64,000 nt of DNA from NCBI RefSeq assembly GCF_030463565.1, contig NC_134653.1:32921150-32985149 (forward strand), written 5' to 3'. The notes below the pieces were generated by a model that was not told the origin of the DNA, did no database searches, and worked only from the letters and a program-made list of their open reading frames with translations. Source of the stretch: Pelecanus crispus. Lineage: Eukaryota; Chordata; Aves; Pelecaniformes; Pelecanidae. The position numbers and the translations under genes are program-made. Positions 41,901-50,900 of the stretch are shown here, in pieces; within the stretch, counting starts at the first letter, position 1; every line of letters begins with the position of its first letter.

Positions 41901-44900
41901 TTTGGAAGAAATTTTCCCATACTTGAACTGCAATAAAGAGATAAAAGTTACAGAAATTATTCAAAAAGCGATCCCTCCTCAAACCCACCTACCATATGAT
42001 TAAGGCATGCTGGTGGTCTTAAGCTTAAGGTGTGCACACTGTGAACCACCTGTATCTCTACATCACGATCAGGGCATAGCTGGCATACAGTAATGTGGTT
42101 AAGGGGTTATGCAGGGCCTTAATTAAATATATACTTAAGGAAGACTAGATCTGAGGCCTCAAAAGATTAACAGCCATGTTCTTTGACTACATGGCTACAT
42201 TCCTTAACTTAAACACAGCTAACATTTTAGTTTCAGTGCATCCCTTAAAGCTAATAGGTCAAGTGTATTTACAGCTGCTACCGTAAACGACAATTTCTAA
42301 AGCTTTGCTGTGTTTTAGAAATTAGGACTTCAAAGCAAAAATACTAGCTTAAAACAAACTTTAAGTTCAGTGAATTCAACCAGTAATCACACTTCACAAT
42401 TTATGCAAGTGGCTAATCCTGAGCAGAGGCACAGTCTCCAAAAATAACTGCACGTGCTACTGCTGCTTTAATAAATTACTGAGGAAGTCTATTATTCAAG
42501 TATTACATACAAATGTATTGCACAAAGTGTGCACTGGGAGATAGAAAGGAAAAATTCAAATGCTGTAAAGTCTAAAAGATTTAAAGAATATTTCAACTTC
42601 TAGAAAATACTCTACTAGTAGTGTCAGTAGTGGCTTGAAGAGTAATGTTAAAAAAAAAAGTCACATGCTAAGACTTAATCCTACAAGGGGCCTATTTACA
42701 TGATTAACTTAAAGCACTGTGTGGTGGTTCTTAAGATTAAGGCCTGTCAAACAAGACCTAGATGGCAAATTTATTGAAATTAGTACATTCTTACTCTTAA
42801 AACAGTCAACATACACAACTTGTCACACAAGCGTACCTAAAGTTTTGCCTCAACTGTACATAGTAAAAAGTTTCCACACCTTGTTTAATGAATGAACCAG
42901 TATGTTTTTTGCTCCAATATCTCTCAAATCTCTTTCAGCATCATATTTCAGATCATTTGACACGCTAAACCTGAAGATACAAAACAAAGCATATATTCTT
43001 TAAGTTAAAACAGAAGTTCAAAAAGCAGTTGGTAGAACACTTGTCGGAAGACAGATTACACTGAATTAAAGTACTATAGTTTCTACAGTGTCTGCTCTAA
43101 CAAATCCCGACACACTTACCAGACTGCTCTTTTTCTGCCTAACAAGTAATTTTCATAGATTATTCCAGCAATGGTCCTTCCTTTTCCTACACCCGCACCA
43201 TCACCTATCAAGAATCCAGCTCTGTCACCATTGGGCAGGAATGTTTCATGTTGCTGTAGGAGAAAGAACAAAAAGCTTGTACCCATTCTCCAGACCACAC
43301 TGTGGATTGTCAAAAATGAGCAAACATAAAAAATATCCTATTGGATGAGACCAGTGGTCCACCCAGCCAAGCAGCCTCCTGACAGCAGGAAGAGGGGATT
43401 TTATTTAGGGACAGCATATGAGCCTAACTGCTTCATGTGATCCATTTTCCCCCTTCTTCCCTCAGCACCTAGAATTGCTGTACACATCTGTCCCATTCAT
43501 TTAGTGCCTACTACCAGACTGGCTGCTTTTTTTAACCCACCGATATGCACCTCCACAGCCTTTCACAGCACCAAGACCCAGACATCCACTGCCTGTGTAA
43601 AGAGTATTCTTCTAACCATTTTAAACCAATCTCCTATTAGCTTCACCAATTTCTGCTTTGTTCTTGTTTTGTGGGATTCCACTGCCTTCTTGATTATGTA
43701 AACCTTGATTTCATTCCCGTTTTTCGCCTCTCCAGCGTTGTTAGTCTCTTTTCACAAGGCAACTTCTTCCCTCCTGTGACCATTTTAGTTGTCCTCTAAC
43801 TTCACTGCCTTCCTCCCTGACATGCAGAGAGCTACGTGCACATCTGGTGTGGGCCCACTGAAGTTTAATAGAGCAGTAAAATAACACCCAGTCTTGTTCT
43901 CTATACTCTTCCCAATGATGCCAAACAGTGTTGGCTTTCTTAGCCTGCTGCTACTGCAGCCATTAAGTTATTTCAGAGAAATAAAAATGACTAAGATGTC
44001 TTTCCTGAGTTTTAAGACAGTTTGAGACCAGCATCATGAAAGTGGTTTAGACAAAGCTTTCCTAGGTATATTACCTCGCATTTATCTGAACTGAAGCTCA
44101 CCTGCCACCTTCTAATGCAACTCAAACCTTTAAGCTCTTATTATTTTATCTCCTTGTAAAACTGACATAGCTGCGCTTGTCAGGTAGTAGTTTTTCTTCT
44201 TAAATTCTGTGTTAGCTTTTAAGCTGAACTCATGTCTAGCATACCTGGGCTGCGTAAGTGATTGCTTCAAGTTGCAAAGCTGACAACCAGCCACTATCAA
44301 TTGTTTCTTCTGATATTGATGTCTGGTACCACACATCAGGAGGAGTTACACTGGATAACGAGCTGGTTTCCACTACTGGGTCAGGGTGACGTAGACCAAT
44401 TTTTACTGGTTGAAAAGGAAAGGGGAGGAAGGGAGAAGATGAAAATGTAATACAGAGCTCTGTTGCTGCAGCACAGGTTATTATATTTACCAAAACAAAC
44501 TACAATTGTCCATTGCAAAGGCTAAACTCAAGAACAACTATGTTTTATTGCAACAGTACATCAAGTGTTAAACTGCACTGCATACGAAGGAATACATTAA
44601 CCTGAATTTACATAACTCCATTCTTAACTTCTCACCACCTTCCCCAATTCTTATGAAGTTAGATAAAATTCAGTTTATAGAAAATTGAAGTATTTGTGTA
44701 CTTGACATGTTTGAGAAAAAACTGGTCTGAACCTTGCCTTCCCAAAAGGCCAGAGGCGGCCTCAAGATGCCAGAATCACAAAAGCAACATTCTTCTCACT
44801 ATTTATATAGTGCTGTTTTTAAGCAGTATGAGAGGAGAAAAGATTTAGAACAGACATGGTTTAATTGCTGACAGATCTCAGTGACAATGAAAATGAACCA

Positions 44901-47900
44901 TTTAGCTACGAACTCCATGCAAAATTTTTTGCCTTGCTTTTACAGCAGGTCAGCAATGTACCTAGGAAACAAGGTAACAGCTTTTTGTCTCTGATTACAA
45001 TAAAGAGGAGAAAGAAGAAAAAGAGAGTAGATGAACAATGCAGGAAGAATGTGGGTAGGGTAATTTCACACCAAGAGACTCCAACTAGATTCTTAAATGT
45101 AGCAGTGACCCGTTAATCCCTTTACAAAATTTCCTCTGCTGAGGCACAAAGCATCTTAACACAGGTAAAAAAAGCCTAACCTTGGTTCAATCAATCATAT
45201 TTCTGAAACAAGTACTGCTCAGATACACTAAAGAATTCCTTTTCCATCAAAAAAAAAAAATCTGCGTACCTTCCAAAACTAAGCACTATAGACAGAAAAA
45301 TTTCCAAGGAAAACCCACCACAAATTAAGGTCTTTTTTTACTTGATTCAGATAGTAACCTATCTGGTTTTTGGTGTTAGTAACTACAGAATAGGAAATAA
45401 CAAATTAGCTCTCAAAACATTTCAGCCTTTTGACATAACAAGACTTTAGGTCGTACATTTTATTGGCATATACTCAGCATAAGTTTCCGCGTGGCCCATT
45501 TCTTCTTCATCTTCTTCCTCGGGTTCCTCTTCCTCTTTTACTGCTGGCACTTTCTAGAATAGAGAAATACCTGCATTAGTCAAACAGCTCATTGTTAATA
45601 CTCCATGTCCTGGAAATTAACTTGAGAAATGAAATGAGCACAAATTCACACTTGAATGTTTTAACACATGTACTAGATGAACCAGCAAGCAGCTGGGAAA
45701 ACTACAGATGGAAATGTAGATTTCTTACGCTCTGAACAACCCTTCAAAGACACAAAGTCAGTGAACTTCCTCTCCTTTGCAAGGAGATTCAAGTACTCCA
45801 AACTCACATAAGCAGAAATAAAGAAGAAACGCTTCTTACAGTGTTTTAAATCCAAACTATGACTTAAAGTGCCTCGAAAACACACCAGCTACTTAATAGC
45901 CTAAACCTAACTTTCAAGTACTCCCATGAAGTCTCCTGCAGTTTCACATTCATTACGTAATTTCACAACTTTGGGGAATAGTTATAATAGTCACAGTTCC
46001 ATCCACTATTCTCTGAAACCTGACAGTTAATCCATTTTTTACTGTGATCCTGATCAATGTAAATATATGAATATTTTTAAAGTACCCACTAGATGACAAA
46101 TAAATCTTCCACAATTACTATTTCAATGTTTAATATAAAAAAGTAATCTGAAAAGCCTTCTGTATGTCAGTCACTAAGCAGCACTGTTCATCACAAACTT
46201 CAGCCTCAAGTGTTTACAGCATCAGAATGTATTTTTATTACATTTAGAAAACTGAATGATACTCAATCTACATCTTAAATCAAACCGCCCAGAAGGTCAA
46301 CCATGCTAGAGAAAGTCTTCTAGTTTCCTCGTTGCTAGCTAGATGAATGGGGATATTTTAAAAGAAAATGTCTTAAGCATATCACCTGCTCTGTGTTTTA
46401 TCAGCTTCAAGTGGAGCACACCCTTCTTTGTCTACACAATGAGGTTCTGTTAAGGACAGTAACTTCTTGAAATTGTCATTTACTATATAGGTAGTCTGCT
46501 CTACACAGCTGTTACTTTTAGTCATCTAACCAAGTATCCATCTAGCAGAGAAACTAACCTTTTGAACAAACAGATGCACTCGATAATTCTACCACACAAA
46601 AGGCATATTATGAGTAACTACTGAAACTAGTCACAGGTGGTTGTGGCCAATAAAATACACATTCATTTGACAAATTAACCATCTGTACTACTTACCATAG
46701 TAGGTGAAAAGCTTCTCATTTTAATATCATTTATCCATATTCTTGCTACCTCTTTTGTGGAAGCCTCCTTCTTCACTGCACCATTGCTTAGATCGGCTAC
46801 AAAAGAAAAGCTGTGTTTTACAGGAATTCCCTCCAAATGTCAACTCAAATTAACATCCTTCTCTACTACTGAGCTGGAAGAGAAGCTTAAAATGTACAGT
46901 AGCACACTGGTGCTTCAAGAACACAATCAAGATTTTTGTCCAAATTAAAAAGTCTCTGAGCAAGGAGTTAAATGCTGTTACTACTTTGACTGAAGTAATC
47001 GCACCTGACACAGTTGTGTATTAGTTTCAGTATTTAAAACAAAGAAAAATATTTTGGACCTTCACCAATTCTACACATTGTCTTTAGAATACTCCATCTT
47101 GTGAGCCTTTGAAGTTTAACAACAAACCAGAAAGCCCAGTGTTTCAACAGAAATGAACTTACCTGGTCTGGTGGCATTTACCACCTTAGGAGAAACTACA
47201 ATTATTTCTGTAAAACAAGAAGTCAACACTTTGGACTCAATTGTTTGAAATTTATAACAGGATCCTTCAAGAGGACAATTTATTAACTTTTGTGTCCTCA
47301 GCCACATTACAAAGCAACTGGCTCAGTACCGAACTAAAAAAATTTACACAAGGATAGATGTAAAACATTGAAAGCAGCTGTCAAGCTTCCATCATGTTGA
47401 CAGTCAATGCTTGTAATAAATTTAGCATAACTGCCCCTAAAAAACAATTAAGACAATTGCACAAATAAAGTTTTCCTCAAAGAGGTTGCATAATTTAACT
47501 TTTTAATATTTTCCAATCTAGAACTCCTGCTGCCTGGATTATATGAAAAGACCACGTTTCCTTCCAAGAGCTTCTCTGCCCTTGAATTTTCTACAAGTAT
47601 TTGACAATTTTTTTTTTTATAAGCACGAAGAAAGACCCAGAACCACAAGTACACAAATAAGATTAGAAATGCAATTCTAGAAGTTACATGTCTCCTTTTC
47701 ACTTAATGCAGAAGCTACAGATTCAACTATTTTCGGCAGCTATGCCACTACAACAGCTATTGTGCACTGATGTTACCTATTACTTATGTGCTTCTCTGAG
47801 TTTTCATTTAGCACAAAGGGGATAGGTCAGTCCTATAAAACCAAAACCTTCTCCCCCTCCTCTTCCTCACTCCTTTACACCCTGCCCCAAATTCAACTGG

Positions 47901-50900
47901 TGTCTCAACTTCAATTTTTCTCAACCACTCCATAACAGAAAGCAATGAAACAAGGAGGCATATTCTTTGTTTCAGCCTGACAGCTTCATGTATTGCATAC
48001 TATCTGCATATGAAAAAATAGGCTACTTCCAACCCTGCCTATAAAATCAGTAAACCTTATTTCAGAGACAATGAAAATACAGCAATCCAGAAAAAACCTG
48101 CCTGCCTTTCAGAAAAAGCATTGAGATATTTTCAAACTCCTCTAGTCTGATCTTAACCTCATGCTAAAACCAGAATAACCTGAAAGAATCAAATCATGAA
48201 AATACACACACGTAGCTTTTCCCTTATACTAAGCTGTCCATATAAGCTGTCCACATATTAGAAATAACATAGAAGGCAACATTATGAAAGGAATCACAAA
48301 ATGAAGATTTGGAGTGCAGTAACAAAATACTTGTGGCATTTAACTTAATACCACATTTCAGAAGTAACATGGAAACAAACAGCAAGTTTTTAGGACTTAA
48401 GTTTTCAAACAATAGGTCCGATGCCTCTCATGAAACATACAGGGACACAGATTTTCTTTCTCAGGAGATGCTTTACAGAAACACCCTGTCATAGGAGTAC
48501 TAGCATGTACTACAAATCTAGTTTGGAAGATGCCAAAAAGAAAGTACTCATTTGTCATAGTTCCACAGCAAGTATACAGTAGCACAGAAACTGATGTAGA
48601 CTCAAGTAAGGTACCTAAATCAACTTCAGTAATGGTCATCAATTAATTTTACCAATTTGCCAGCAGCAGTCTGAAATGTAATTTTCCTCATTCCTTCCAG
48701 TAAATCAAGAGCTTAAATATTTTTTTTAAAGCCTGTTATTTTGTATTACTGCACCCTGAATTCTAACACTATTGATGTTAGAATAGAATTTATTAGGTTT
48801 TCTGGACCATTTCATTTTACTGCGATATTCTACTAATCAATGAAAATACAAGATGTGCAAAGATCTTCACATTATATTATTTCACTATTTGTCTAAAATA
48901 CTGTAATTATGAACAAAGAAGAAAACTTACTCGCTGCCGTTGCTACTGGTTGGGCAATATTAGGAGGTGGCTTCAATTTCATGAGTTCATTAAGACTATT
49001 ATTCTTTAGCAGATCTTTCAGCTGAATCTGGTCCTTTGAAGGTGTAGTGGTCAAGGCATTGCGTACTGCTGGTGCTGCAACCGAGGGTCGAGTAGTTGTG
49101 CTGGTCTGAATGATTTTTGCTACAGTGATAGTCTGCCTCGTAGTTGTAACAGGTGTTGTTTTTGTCATCACTATTGTAGTCCCCAAAGTTGGAAGCTGAT
49201 TTATTTGATTCAGCACAAAGGTTGTGGTGGATGGTGGTTGCTAGCAACAAAGAACCAGAGAAGTTTTCAGAAGACAGTGAAAAAAAGCAAACTTTATTAG
49301 CCTTTCATCCAGAGCACAGGAATCACCAGTTTCTAAAAGACTCTTGTAATAAGAAATGCCTTCACATAACATGCTGAAGATGCTAGAGTAATTATCTTGT
49401 GGTGCAAGAGCCTGAGCAGGAAGCGTCTATTTATTAATATATTGCCGAATGTATTTCTGAATGGCATTTTTAAATTTTATTTTAAGGTAAGGGAAAAAAA
49501 ATAAGGAAACAGGATGAAGGACTCATCACCTAGGCACAAAACATGACTATTACAAGTACAGGAACCCTGAGCTGAAGAGAATTTCCAATATATGAACTAG
49601 CTGCACAACTGTCAGAGTAAATAGCTTGGATTACTTAAAGTGTACATGCAGCCTCTCTCAGACACACTGCACTACATCCACTTTCCTGCAGATCTTCTTT
49701 TCATGTTCTCATTTCAGGTGCAACCACCAGACTATGGTGCTCAGAATTATCTGCAGCTAGAAAAGGTGGTACACAGTTCAGGTATAGGATACAAGTTTAC
49801 ACAACCTCCCTATCCCCAGAATTTGCATGCAGGGGAAGTAAAAGGCACACAGGACACCTCAGAATATTTTTCTGCATACTGCTTTGTCCTCCTTTGTGTT
49901 CCTGGTCATAGAAATCATATCAACCCATGGGTATGCTAAGCTTTCACAGTCCCAGCACAAGTAGAACTGAGACGATGGCCAACTGGTATTTTACAGTCCC
50001 ACCTCTTTTGTTACATTTTACTAATATACTGTATTAGGTTTACGTGGCAAGGTTTTGGTAGCGGGGGGGGCTACAGGGGTGGCTTCCGTGAAAAGATGCC
50101 AGAAGCTTCCCCCACATCCAATACAGCCAGTTCCACCCAGCTACAAGACAGACCCGCCGCTGGCCACGGCTAAGCCAATCAGCGACACTGGTAGCACCTC
50201 TGTGATAACATATTTAAGAAGGGGTAAAAACTGCTGTGCAATCAGCAACTGGGAGAGAGGAGCGAGAACATGCGAGAGAAACAACTCTGCAGACACCAAG
50301 GTTGGTGAAGGAGGGGGAGGAGGTGCTCCAGGCACCAAAGACTCCTCTGCAGCCCGTGGTGAGGCAGGCTGTCCCCCTGCAGAGCAGGTGGGCATGCCTG
50401 AAGGACACTGTGACTCTGTAGAGAGAAGCCCACGCTGGAACAGGTTTTGTGGCAGGACCTGTGGCCGTGCGGGGGACCCACGCTGGAGCAGTCTGCTCCT
50501 GAAGGACTGCACCCCATGGAACGGACCCATGCTGGAGCAGTTTGTGTAGAACCGCAGCCCCTGGGAAGGACCCACGCTGAAAAAGTTTGTGAAACAGCTG
50601 CTGAAGCAGGTAAAGAGCGTGAGGAGGAAGGAGCAGCAGAGACAATATGTGACAATGCCGGGAGTGAAGCTGAACACAGGAAGGGAGGGGTAGGGGAAGG
50701 TGTTTTTAGATCTGCTCTTATTTCTCATTATCCTACTCCACTGCTAACTGGCAATAAATTAAACTAATTTCCCCAAGTTGAGTCTGTTTTGCCTGTGACA
50801 CTAATTGCTGACCTCCCGGTCCTTATCTCGACCCACAACCCTTTCATCCTATTTTTTTTTTTTTTTTTTCCTCCCCTAATTCAGTTGAGCAGGGGGAGCG

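Noticed and set aside
50055-50549. 164-codon plus-strand open frame and overlapping minus-strand frames up to 195 codons
   Set aside because: They lie inside the solo LTR and its tandem modules; no retroviral domain is present.
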